Part shown: piece after piece, positions 1-8,820 of the stretch
How positions within the stretch are numbered: the stretch's first letter is position 1
How the letters are laid out: each line of letters opens with the position of its first letter
Assembly (NCBI GenBank): GCA_013368325.1
Contig: JAACJK010000064.1
Coordinates: 372,001 to 436,000 of the forward strand
Source of the DNA: Ephemerocybe angulata
Taxonomy: Eukaryota > Basidiomycota > Agaricomycetes > Agaricales > Psathyrellaceae
Length of the DNA: 64,000 nucleotides
Direction: 5' to 3'
Notes under the pieces: generated by a model
What the model was told of the DNA's origin: nothing
The model's database searches: none
Seen by the model: the letters and a program-made list of their open reading frames with translations, nothing else
Made by a program: the position numbers and the translations under genes

Positions 1-1
1 T

Positions 2-2677
2 CGCTGGGAACTCCTTACGGGGGAGAAGGTCAAGTGCGTCCGTATGGACGGTGCGAAAGAGTTCGTCGGTGGTGTGTTTCGTTCCCATCTCGACGAGCGT
101 GGTGTCATGGTGGAGGATACGGGGTCTGAGAGGGCGCCGGCTGATGGGTTTGCTGGTGGTGCCTTTAAGACTTACCTCGAGCAGAAGGGCATCGAGATCC
201 AGGAGACAGCGCCTTACCAACACGAGCAAAACGGCAAGGCGGAACGCTATATTCGCACCCTGCAGGACGACATGCACACGTTGCTTGCGGGATCCCTCCT
301 TCCTACTTCATACTGGGCGGACGCGGTTCTCACTGCTGCGTATGTTCGCAATCGCTGCCCCACCTCGACTCTCCCTTCCAACACCACACCATTCGAGATG
401 ATGCACGGATCGAAACCGGACGTCTCTAACCTCCGTGTCTTTGGGTGCCTGGCTTGGATACTCATTCCTTCAGAGAAAAAGTCCAAGGACTCTCACCGTC
501 GGGAGCCTGCGATCTTCGTTGGATACGAGCATCCCCGGAAAGGGTGGTGGTTTAAGACGCTTGGGGGTACATACAAGTTTACGGACCAGGTGATCTTCGA
601 CGAGGACACTATGGGTCGACTCCAGCGCAACCCTTCGCCTACCGGCTTGCCCGTCCCAACACAGCCTGCGACTGCTCCCGTCCCTCCCCCAGCGAATCCC
701 CAGCCTCGACAGGAACGTCTGGCCTCACTGCGCCAGTCCGTTCGCGCTGGTCGACCCAACTACGTCCACCTCTCAACGCAGTATCTGAAGAGCGACGAAG
801 GGTTGAAAGCGATGTCGGCTCATGATGAGACGTGCTTCTACCTCGAGGAATCGAAGGATGAAGCGAGTTTTGAGCCTCTATTCACCTGTGAGGCGGATGC
901 GCTCGAGTTCGCTTACATTGCGACTCGGGATGACAAGGATTCTTTGACCAAGGTCTATGTTGTTGATGCCTCGAGGGCGCCTCTTCATTACAACGAGATG
1001 CGAAAGCGTAGTGACGCACCTGTCTGGGTGTCTGCCATGGACCGAGAGTGGAAGAGCCTCTGGGAGATGGGCGTTTTGGAGCGGTGCTACCTCCCCGCCG
1101 GGAGGAGGGCTATCGGCGTCCGTTGGGTCTTCGCCTTCAAGTATGACGAACATGGCCGTATCATTGTTGGCAAGGAGAAGGCTCGACTCGTCGTGCAGGG
1201 CTTTACTCAGCGGCCGGAGGACTACGGTACTACGTCAGCCCCTGTCGCGAAGATGGTCAGCATTCGGTCATTCCTGGCGTGGGCTGCTGCGGCAGATTGG
1301 GAGATCTATGCATTCGACATCTCTACCGCCTTCCTTCATGCGGATCTCGCCGAGCCGGTCTACATCAGGCAGATCCCTGGCTTTGAGGAGAAGGATGCCC
1401 GCATCGTCTACCGTCTCCTGAAGGCCCTCTATGGCCTGAAACAGTCCGCCTTCGAATTCTACCAATTTCTCAAGGGCGTCCTACTCAGCCTTGGTCTGGT
1501 GCGATGCGAGGTGGATCGAGCTGTGTTCGTTGGCCTATGGGAAGTGTCACCTCATCCGTCCGTCCCTCTTCCGAAGAATGGTCAGCGCCTCGCGGCGTTT
1601 ATCCCAGTCCATGTCGACGACGGCCTTGTCATCACCAACTCGACTCCGTTGTACTTGTGGATCATCGGGGAGCTGAAGAAGGCTATGGCTGTTAAGGATT
1701 TGGGCCCGGCCAAGTTGTTCCTTGGTATTCGCATCATCCGCGATCGCGAGAACCGCCGCATCTGGCTGTCTCAAAAGCCGTACGTTGATGAGATCCTTCG
1801 GGATTTTGGGATGATGAGGAAGGACTCGGATCGGCCTTCTGCGCGGTCTATTGCCGTTCCTCTCTCTCACTCTCTTCACGAATTGCCGCCTGCCAATCCC
1901 AATGCCATTGGAGATCTCGACGCCGACGGTATTAAGTCCCTTTACCAGAGGATCGTCGGGTCCCTCATGTACCTCGCGATCTGTACGCGTCCCGACATCG
2001 CGTTCGCCGCCGCCTCACTCGGTCAGTTTAGCTCGAAGCCTACTCCGGAGCACCTTGTCGCTGCGAAGGGGGTCTTACGCTACCTCATTGGTGCACGGGA
2101 TCTCGTCCTCACCTATCCTGCTCCAACTCGTCCGTCCAATCGTTCAGCAACTCTCTCTTCGCTCAGGTTGGAGACGTGCGGTATCTCGGATGCAGATTGG
2201 GCGACGGATTCGTTAGATCGGAAGAGCGTTTCGGGCTATGCCTTGTACTTCAAGGATGGTCTTGTGGGATGGTCGGCGGTCAAGCAGAGGACGGTTGCGC
2301 TTTCTTCGACGGAGGCCGAGTTATACGCTGTGACGAACCTGGTGAAGGAGGTCCTATGGTTTAAGATGTTTATCAAATCGGTGCGCTTGCCGTGTCCCGA
2401 CCCCTTTCCCATCTACTCCGACAACCAGTCGACTATCCAGATGATTGCGTCCGAGACGATCAACTCGCGCTCGAAGCACATAGACGTCCGTCATCACTTC
2501 GTTCGCGATCTTGTTGCCTCTAAACAGCTCGTAACGGACTGGCTTCAGTCTGAGGACAATACCGCTGATATATTTACAAAAGCTCTTCAACAATCTCTCT
2601 TTGTTCATCACCGTTCCTTCTTGGGTCTTGTTCCCCTTCCTGCTTCATTTTTGGTCCAGGAGGAGTCTGGGGTGTGA
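2..2677 (+). CDS. Copia Pol polyprotein, C-terminal part (IN-RT-RNase H), partial
   Basis: The reading frame is open from base 2, so the true start is upstream; the first ATG visible is at 44. Seen in order: the end of the integrase core (a DG..EF motif, then NGKAERY), reverse transcriptase with FDISTAFLHADL, ALYGLKQS and the catalytic HVDD box (usual Copia form YVDD) near residue 524 counted from the ATG at 44, then Copia RNase H with SDADWA, SSTEAE and SKHIDVRHHF, ending DIFTKAL and a stop. The family copies element RNA into DNA and inserts it in the genome. The integrase contains an imperfect internal duplication (see findings). No stop or frameshift interrupts about 890 codons. Confidence 0.93.
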   Translation, partial: RWELLTGEKVKCVRMDGAKEFVGGVFRSHLDERGVMVEDTGSERAPADGFAGGAFKTYLEQKGIEIQETAPYQHEQNGKAERYIRTLQDDMHTLLAGSLLPTSYWADAVLTAAYVRNRCPTSTLPSNTTPFEMMHGSKPDVSNLRVFGCLAWILIPSEKKSKDSHRREPAIFVGYEHPRKGWWFKTLGGTYKFTDQVIFDEDTMGRLQRNPSPTGLPVPTQPATAPVPPPANPQPRQERLASLRQSVRAGRPNYVHLSTQYLKSDEGLKAMSAHDETCFYLEESKDEASFEPLFTCEADALEFAYIATRDDKDSLTKVYVVDASRAPLHYNEMRKRSDAPVWVSAMDREWKSLWEMGVLERCYLPAGRRAIGVRWVFAFKYDEHGRIIVGKEKARLVVQGFTQRPEDYGTTSAPVAKMVSIRSFLAWAAAADWEIYAFDISTAFLHADLAEPVYIRQIPGFEEKDARIVYRLLKALYGLKQSAFEFYQFLKGVLLSLGLVRCEVDRAVFVGLWEVSPHPSVPLPKNGQRLAAFIPVHVDDGLVITNSTPLYLWIIGELKKAMAVKDLGPAKLFLGIRIIRDRENRRIWLSQKPYVDEILRDFGMMRKDSDRPSARSIAVPLSHSLHELPPANPNAIGDLDADGIKSLYQRIVGSLMYLAICTRPDIAFAAASLGQFSSKPTPEHLVAAKGVLRYLIGARDLVLTYPAPTRPSNRSATLSSLRLETCGISDADWATDSLDRKSVSGYALYFKDGLVGWSAVKQRTVALSSTEAELYAVTNLVKEVLWFKMFIKSVRLPCPDPFPIYSDNQSTIQMIASETINSRSKHIDVRHHFVRDLVASKQLVTDWLQSEDNTADIFTKALQQSLFVHHRSFLGLVPLPASFLVQEESGV

Positions 2678-2734
2678 TATGTTTGTTTTTTGTTTCTTTT
2701 GTCCTTTTTTCTTTCGTGATAGATGGTGGGGGTG

Positions 2735-2991
2735 TGTTGAGCATTGCTATATAGTCCTTTGGTTTCCTATTCCATCTACCACTTCATTCTTCTACTTCAC
2801 TTCACGCATCACGATATGCTTCTTACTGATCTTGTTCTCTCTTATATACTTTCGTTCTTTTGTTCGTACTCCTCAGTCTTTCCTTCATATCGGGATACTG
2901 AGTGAGTTATTGTTTCTTGTATTCATTCATTCTATTTACTTATCGTCTACTTAGCCTTGTGTATTCGTCGGTCTAGGTATACAATAACACA
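2735..2991 (+). repeat. Probable 3' LTR of the Copia element
   Basis: The segment begins TGTTGAGC directly after a purine-rich run (AGATGGTGGGGG) and ends AATAACACA, giving short TGTT...AACA inverted ends as Copia LTRs have. It is AT-rich and non-coding. The 5' LTR and the upstream target duplication are outside the window, so the limits are inferred from the ends alone. Confidence 0.5.
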
Positions 2992-3042
2992 TAGTCTTTC
3001 CTTCATATCGGGATACTGACCTTGTGTATTCGTCGGTCTAGA
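2992..3042 (+). repeat. Partial repeat of LTR segments
   Basis: Two blocks of the preceding LTR recur here: the AGTCTTTCCTTCATATCGGG block (first copy near 2875) and the CCTTGTGTATTCGTCGGTCT block (first copy near 2955). They are joined with the intervening 50 or so bases missing. This looks like a deleted second LTR end or a local duplication at the insertion boundary. Confidence 0.6.
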
Positions 3043-4403
3043 TCCCTTACAGATTCTTCGAGTTGTCCATCCCTCCAGCATTTCTCCCTCGCGAGTAGAA
3101 ACCTTTGCAGCCGCGAGGAGTTCATCTCCGAGATGGATTGGGCCCATCTAAAGACCTTCACGGACTCGTGCGGGAACCCCTGGGAGACCCGAACATTCAC
3201 CAAACGCAACGCAGACACGAACGCTATCGGCTATGAAATCTTCTGGGCACACCCAGAGACACTAGGGGGCAACATGCGAAAAGATCTAGGATCGCACTTC
3301 CCCGCCAGCAGCATCACGGAACTGGTCATCTGCTGCAGGTTTTCGACGGACCCTGGTGAGGCCGAGGGCCAGTACTTCGCAGACGAGCTCACCCTTCCCA
3401 ACCTCACCAGTCTCATATTCGACTTCGGGTACTGGATCCCCCCTTCTGCCTTACGCACGTCCTTTCCTTCCTCCGACGTTCCGAATGCCCCCTTAAAAGG
3501 CTAGATATCGGGGATAATACTTACGATACGAGCGAGCAGACACTACCGAACACGCTCTCGCAGATTCTCGCTTTATGCGACGAGCTCGAAGAGCTGCGGC
3601 ACACCGGGCTCATACCCCCAAGCACACTGAAAGCCATGACGTTCGCCGAGGCGGAAGACCCCACTTCTAATATAAACACCTCAATCCCACTCGTACCGAA
3701 CCTACGCACCCTTAGCATCTGCGCATCGCCCTACCCCTTCAGCGAATGGTCTTCAAACTTCCACCCCGCGTTACTAAACGACCTGGCAAAATCGCGAACC
3801 AACATCACAGCGCTGAAGCTGTCGCTTAGTATCTCTATCTCCTTCTCAGACCACCGAATGACCTGCCGCGAAGCCTTCTGTGCCCTCGAACGAGCGCGTT
3901 CTGAATCCAGCGCCGGCCTGCCCGTGACCCTTCAAACCGCGTCAATGCTGGATGGATGGAAGGATGCACTCCGCTCGCTTGCCAGTGGTAGGGATTTCGG
4001 AAGTCTTTTGAGTGGGTCATATTATAAACAGGGCTGGAAGTTGAACGAGGTCGTCAATGAGATGGAGGCGTACGATATCATCGGGTTCGAGCAGATCTTA
4101 TTGCTGGAGGTAAGTGTTATAAGACTGCATGGTTTTTGAATCTTCAATCAATCTTCAATATCGCTCACAACATCATAGGAATACAATATCCTGGACCTTC
4201 TGGACCGCACGGCGTATCTCGAGCATGCACGCATACCATGGGCGGCAGTATATTACAAGCTACCCAAGAGACTTCGGGCCCTCAGGGCGAAATTCTGGCA
4301 TCCTTTTGTCAACGAAACCAGCGACGGCCGGAGATGGGTAGCTCGGGACGGGGGAACCTGTTTGGCTTATGGTAACGAAAGTTCGATGGCTCGATGCGTG
4401 TAA
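3043..4403 (+). pseudogene. F-box/LRR-type gene, 5'-truncated and frameshifted
   Basis: The leucine-rich C-terminal half of a basidiomycete F-box protein is readable: blocks such as CPSLQHFSL, LTLPNLTSLIFDF, FLRRSECPLKRLDIGDN, LCDELEEL and VPNLRTLSI. The frame changes between about 3450 and 3480, which needs a one-base correction. A GT-AG intron (4110-4178) joins LLLLE to EYNILDLLDRTAYLEHA, and the frame ends at 4401-4403. No F-box domain remains; the 5' part is replaced by the Copia LTR. F-box proteins normally serve as substrate adaptors of SCF ubiquitin ligases. This copy is a remnant. Confidence 0.75.
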
Positions 4404-5002
4404 TAAAAGAGGACTAAATCATAATTACAAGCTTGCCCTTCCCTATCCCAGCGTTAAGGATAGGCTGAGGTAGCGGGTTATGCCGCTTCAAAATGTTAAA
4501 TAGGCGCTCAGGCTCCATACTTCCAATCATACTAGGGAACAATCGAATAATCAAAAAAGGTACAACAGAGCAAGCGATATTCTAAGCGTACTTTGCACAC
4601 TGAGGAATCGTCTCAGGTCTAATGCGAGCGCGGTATATACGAGATAGAAATGTCTGTGCCGCTTCTAGATAACGCTCTCGCTTCCGTATTCTTGCTTGGA
4701 CAAGGATCTAGCAGAATGGTCATGAAGAGCTGCTTCCACAACACGTCAATTTCCTTGATAGCGGAGAATAAAATCGTTCGGTGATCCCAGCCTTACAACA
4801 GCCTTACAGGCCCGACACCCATCTATCGTAACATCTCATCTAAGTGTCTCCAAGCTGGAGCCTCAGAAGTCCCGACGTGCATGTATCAACGCTGGGCGGG
4901 CCAGTGTGTTTAGGCTTCATTGGCAGTGAGAATTGAGTACGATTTAAATTAGGAGCTATTGCGTACACTATGGTCTGTATGGCCCGCGTCCTCCCAACCC
5001 AT
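4404..5002. other. Intergenic, nothing recognised
   Basis: About 600 bases between the F-box remnant and the 3' end of the wax-synthase-like gene. I see no long open frame, RNA gene or clear repeat. Confidence 0.5.
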
Positions 5003-6346
5003 TCAAATCCCTAACAAAAATGACACTGCGTTCAAAGACCATCCCCTCGGTATATTCGCCCATCCCGTCATGAAGCCTGCACCCATCATCCTCCGCGTAT
5101 AGAACGACATGGAAAACGAGAACCATGCCAACACCCACAAGAATCCTAAGGCTTTCTCGAGTCGACTTGGGGGACCCATGCGGTGGCCTAGACATGCACG
5201 GTGGACGCGGCAGAAGAGGTGCTCGAGGAAAAGACCGAAGGGCTGGAGAGCGAAAGTGGTGAAGATGCCCCCAAGGATAGAGGAGGAGGATGTAGACGCG
5301 TCTGCATTGGGGAGTGACCGAAGAGCATGGTGCTCTCCAGCAAGGTGTAATATCCCAGACAGAAGGAATACGATCGTAACTTGTATTGACGTCTTCGTCC
5401 TCCTCCGCAAGGCCGGTTGGAAGGGGGGCGGGAGGGATTCGAGGATATAGGTTGAAGTGGAGGTCAGGTGCTATGATAAGGAATCAGGATCGGGGTTCCC
5501 AGGCGTGGTGAAGAACAACTCACATTGCGCATCAACTGATGCCACACCTTTCCCCAGAACCTTTTCACACTCCATGCATCCGCCGGACTTCCAAATAGCC
5601 ATGGCCATTCATCCACTCCCGTGCACCCCAAGCCAACAGAGAGAACCGTATAGGAGTCATACATAATGTTAAGCCCCGTGTAGATCATAGCCGCATGCAG
5701 TAAGGACAGTGGTAACTCGTACGTCCGCCATGGACGAGGATTCAGGCTGGAAGAAGGCAGCAGGAGTGGTATTCGATGGGCAAGGGTATTGAGAATATCG
5801 AGCGAGAAGAAATTGAGGAGGAAGTACATTGTCCGTTGGAGGAGAAACACTGAACAAGAGAGCTGAGATGGCATGTCCGACCCCTTGCTATGGGATTTTG
5901 GAGTCGGACGTGGAGGTCGCAAGCCACGACACGGGGACATTCTTAGCCGGTACGCCTGCCCGATGCACTTGAGCATATTGCTGGGTTCCGTAGATGCAAT
6001 TTGCTGCTCCTGCGTTCCCTCCACACCCAATAATGGGTTCAATCCAGAGCCAGGGATAGCTACAAGGAAGTGGAATCCAACGAACACCGTCGTCGCGGCA
6101 TTACATGTGACCGCATGGTCGAAGAACACGTCGCCCGTTCCAGGACTGAAGATGAAGCGCTTAATAAAAAGCGCACCGAGAGCGAGGAACAAGCTCCACG
6201 ATATAGCAGCCCTTGAATCTGGCGTAGAACCGTGAATTGGTGGGGTGCGGAATAGCCAGAGCTTCAGAGCGAGGAATCCGATTAGGCATGCTTCGAGGGC
6301 AATGAAGAACCCTAGTGATCCTGCGTAAGGAGCTAAAGCTTTCCTC
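5003..6346 (-). CDS. Wax synthase-domain (MBOAT-like) membrane protein, 5' end uncertain
   Basis: Two exons are clear: about 6346-5524, then 5470-5003, joined across a 53-nt GT-AG intron. The protein shows hydrophobic segments, the family motif WPWLFGSPADAWSVKRFWGKVWH, and after the intron SGILHLAGEH, where the His matches the catalytic His of membrane-bound O-acyltransferases. Such proteins esterify fatty alcohols or terpenoids with acyl-CoA in the ER membrane. The frame enters from upstream through ALAPYAGSLGFFIALEACL, so one or more 5' exons are missing. The Gypsy LTR begins only about 215 bp upstream, and no convincing first exon is visible on either side of it. The gene may be disrupted. 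Confidence 0.8.
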
Positions 6347-6560
6347 TATATTCGATAAAAGCCTGGAAAATGAGTGTCGATCGCGGAAAGAGCCATAAAC
6401 TGTGACTCACCGAAATTTCTGCGTGGTATTCCAACCGAGATATCTTTGTGGTTAGGACTGAGATAGATGCATATTTGGCGAACCAAGACGCTAGTGAAGT
6501 TCGTGTTTTATGAAGCATGCAAGAGTCCAAGTAGCTCTGCCCAATACAGTGGATGGTCGG

Positions 6561-7080
6561 TGTCGTGAACACCGGTCAGCCTACCTATTTTCTCTTCTTT
6601 TCCTTTCATTTCTTTCTTTACTATTCATTCGTGCGCATTCCTGCACACTCTTGCACACCTTTGCACACCCTTGCACACCTTCACACTGCCTTCGCTCTTC
6701 TGAGCCTTCCCCTCACTTCATGCACAGCACATTCACACCTTGTTCACACCTTTGTTCTCAGGCGCACTGCCCGCGCGCTGCCTTTTAGTCATATCGACTC
6801 ATATGGACTCTATTGTTCTTTGGATCATTCTATTGTTCTATTTTCGTTCGAGATCATCTGGACACATATATACTCGTAGCTACTCGTTCCTTATTCCCCA
6901 CTTGATCTCTTTGACTATACAGGTACATAGTCGCTTCGCTCCTAGTCCCTGTATCCTATTTACCTTTGACTATACAGTTCTTGTATCTGCATCGCTGCTC
7001 GTCGCTCGTCCGACCTCTGCTCCTCTGCTCTCTGCTCTCTGCTCGTCGCTCGTCCGACCTCAGCCGGCATCTTCGCCACA
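6561..7080 (+). repeat. Gypsy 5' LTR
   Basis: It starts TGTCGTGAACACC and ends CTTCGCCACA, with TG...CA ends. A TATATA box at 6867-6872 places the RNA start near 6900, so U3 is about 6561-6899 and R plus U5 about 6900-7080. It contains CACACC(T/C)TTG-type short repeats near 6640-6700 and a GCTCGTCGCTCGTCCGACCT duplication near its end. Confidence 0.95.
6867..6908 (+). promoter_or_regulatory. LTR core promoter and presumed RNA start with self-primer
   Basis: TATATA (6867-6872) lies 28-33 bases before CCCCACTTGATCT. The nonamer ACTTGATCT at 6900-6908 is exactly complementary to AGATCAAGT at 7083-7091, just inside the 5' LTR. In Tf1/sushi elements the RNA 5' end folds back on the primer-binding site and primes cDNA synthesis. 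The distance from the TATA box fits transcription starting at this nonamer. Position is seen; function is inferred. Confidence 0.65.
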
Positions 7081-7082
7081 TT

Positions 7083-7091
7083 AGATCAAGT
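7083..7091 (+). promoter_or_regulatory. Self-primer binding site
   Basis: AGATCAAGT begins two bases after the LTR, where the primer-binding site of an LTR element belongs. It lacks the TGG expected for tRNA priming and is the exact reverse complement of the presumed RNA 5' end at 6900-6908. Confidence 0.62.
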
Positions 7092-7527
7092 CCTCCCAAC
7101 TGCGCCGACGTCCATCGTCCTCGCAGCCCTGCTAGCCGGCACCATCGCGCCCACCCGTTCACCCTCACCTGCAGCCTCGGACGGCTCTGAACCAGACAGC
7201 TGTGAACTGCAGCTTCACGGCCTACAGATCGACTCCGCCTGTCTCCGATCCACCACTGATCCAGTCTGGTCCTCAGTCTACTGGTACATCGACCGGAACG
7301 GCTTAATCGTCTACACTGACTGCGCAGAACAGCCCTGCCCCCACGCTAAGGAAACCCAGGATTCTATCCCAGGCTTCTACCTCTCTAGCCTCCGTGGAGA
7401 ACTAGTCCTACCACTAGTCCCACAATACCTGCACCCTACCAGCCCGCCTAGTCGCATCCCACCCCCATCGTCGCCTCCGCCGCCGTACTCCCCGAAACTC
7501 CCCGACTACCCAAGTCCACCCTCTACC
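7092..7527 (+). other. Gypsy 5' untranslated leader
   Basis: About 435 bases between the primer site and the first Gag ATG. It is C-rich and has no recognised domain; it presumably carries packaging signals. Confidence 0.6.
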
Positions 7528-8820
7528 ATGGCTGACGCCGCATCTGCCCAACGTCTCGAAGCCCTCTTCGCCAAGCTCATACAAGCTCAGGAGAAGACCA
7601 ACGAGCAGCTGAACAAACTGGCTACCGCTCAAACCCAAGCTGCCTCCGCCGCAGCTCCACCTGCACCCGCTCCAGCCTCTAACACCACCCAGGTTGGGGC
7701 TGTCAACGTGTCCACCGGCTCCAGCATGGCTCGCCCGGAGCCTTTCAAGGGAGGTTCCGCCGATGCCCGGCGATTCCTCCAGTACTACACCATGTGGGCC
7801 CGATCGAAGGAAGCTCCCCTCAACAAGCTCAACACTACCACTGGCTTCCACGAGATTGCTCCTGAGCAGTGGATCATCCATGCCCTCTCGCTCCTGCAGG
7901 GGGAAGCCGCGATATGGGCCGTCCGCTACCTCCAAGACATCGAGGCCCATGCCACCACCCAAGCCGCCGCTGCGGCCGCTACCGCAGCCAACCAGACCGC
8001 TGTCCCCATCACCCCCTTCCCCTTCAGTGGATCGTGGGACGAGTTCGTCAAGGCCTTCAAGGCCCGCTTCATGGCCTCGGACGACAACGCCGAAGCCCAG
8101 AGGGAACTCGAGTCCATCACCCAGGGCAGCAAGACGGTTGCGCAGTACGCAGCGCGCTTCCAGGAGGTCTCCGGACGCACGGACTACTCCGAGTCAGACC
8201 TTGGCCATCGCTTCAAGCAGGGCCTCTCCAAGGACGCCCGTGCCTGGTTGACCATGGCCTCCTTCGCCAAAGCGCCTGCCAGCTTCGAGGAGCTCGTCCA
8301 GCTCGCCGTCAAGGTTGACTTCCACATGCGCGACAGCATGGCCGAAGGCCCTCGTACCAAGGGTTCCACTGCCTACTCCCCTCCCACTGCCGCTCGCGAC
8401 CCCTACGCCATGGATGTCGACGCTAGTCGAAGCTCGACGGCTCGCACCCGCGAAGACTTCACCAAGCTCATGCGAGGTCGCTGCTACGGGTGTGGCTCCA
8501 AGGCCCACCTGAAGTCGGCAGGAGGACACGAGGCCACCAAGTATGGATACTGCGCCCGCATTGGGCACACCGAGGCCGTCTGCCAGGACAAGTACCTAGG
8601 CAATGAGAAAGGCCGAGGAGCCCGACGCTCCCAGAAGGCAGCTGCCACGACCAGCGACACCCCCTTCACCCTCTTCCCAGGCGAGACCTCTGCCCCCAAC
8701 GTCTCATCCCCTGCCCCTTCGACGACGCCCGAGGACCCTAGGTTTGCACGCCTGGAGGCTACCCTCGCTGAGCAGAACCGTCTCTTTTGGCTCCTCGCCA
8801 ACGACAAGCTGGGTTTTTGA
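7528..8820 (+). CDS. Gypsy Gag (capsid and degenerate zinc knuckles)
   Basis: A 430-residue protein. Residues about 1-70 are Ala/Gln-rich. A retrotransposon capsid domain follows from about 70 to 265 (RPEPFKGGSADARRFLQY, LLQGEAAIWA, WDEFVKAFKARF, YAARFQEVSG). Near residues 315-350 there is CYGCGSKAH (CX2CX4H) and then YCARIGHTEAVC. The last cysteines needed for a full CX2CX4HX4C pair are absent, so the nucleic-acid-binding knuckles are degenerate. Gag forms the virus-like particle. The stop at 8818-8820 directly follows a slippery GGGTTTT. Confidence 0.93.
   Translation: MADAASAQRLEALFAKLIQAQEKTNEQLNKLATAQTQAASAAAPPAPAPASNTTQVGAVNVSTGSSMARPEPFKGGSADARRFLQYYTMWARSKEAPLNKLNTTTGFHEIAPEQWIIHALSLLQGEAAIWAVRYLQDIEAHATTQAAAAAATAANQTAVPITPFPFSGSWDEFVKAFKARFMASDDNAEAQRELESITQGSKTVAQYAARFQEVSGRTDYSESDLGHRFKQGLSKDARAWLTMASFAKAPASFEELVQLAVKVDFHMRDSMAEGPRTKGSTAYSPPTAARDPYAMDVDASRSSTARTREDFTKLMRGRCYGCGSKAHLKSAGGHEATKYGYCARIGHTEAVCQDKYLGNEKGRGARRSQKAAATTSDTPFTLFPGETSAPNVSSPAPSTTPEDPRFARLEATLAEQNRLFWLLANDKLGF

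Larger units (their letters stand above)
1..2991 (+). mobile_element. Ty1/Copia LTR retrotransposon, 3' half
   Basis: The window opens inside the integrase part of a Copia element and runs through reverse transcriptase and RNase H to a purine-rich tract (about 2721-2732) and a probable 3' LTR. Gag, protease, the integrase N-terminus and the 5' LTR lie outside the window. The domain order IN-RT-RNase H assigns it to Copia rather than Gypsy. The pol frame is free of stops, so the element is fairly young. It abuts an F-box gene that has lost its 5' end, so the insertion probably truncated that gene. Confidence 0.9.

Noticed and set aside
7414..7962. Minus-strand 182-codon frame over gag
   Set aside because: Shadow of the gag leader and coding region; no domain.
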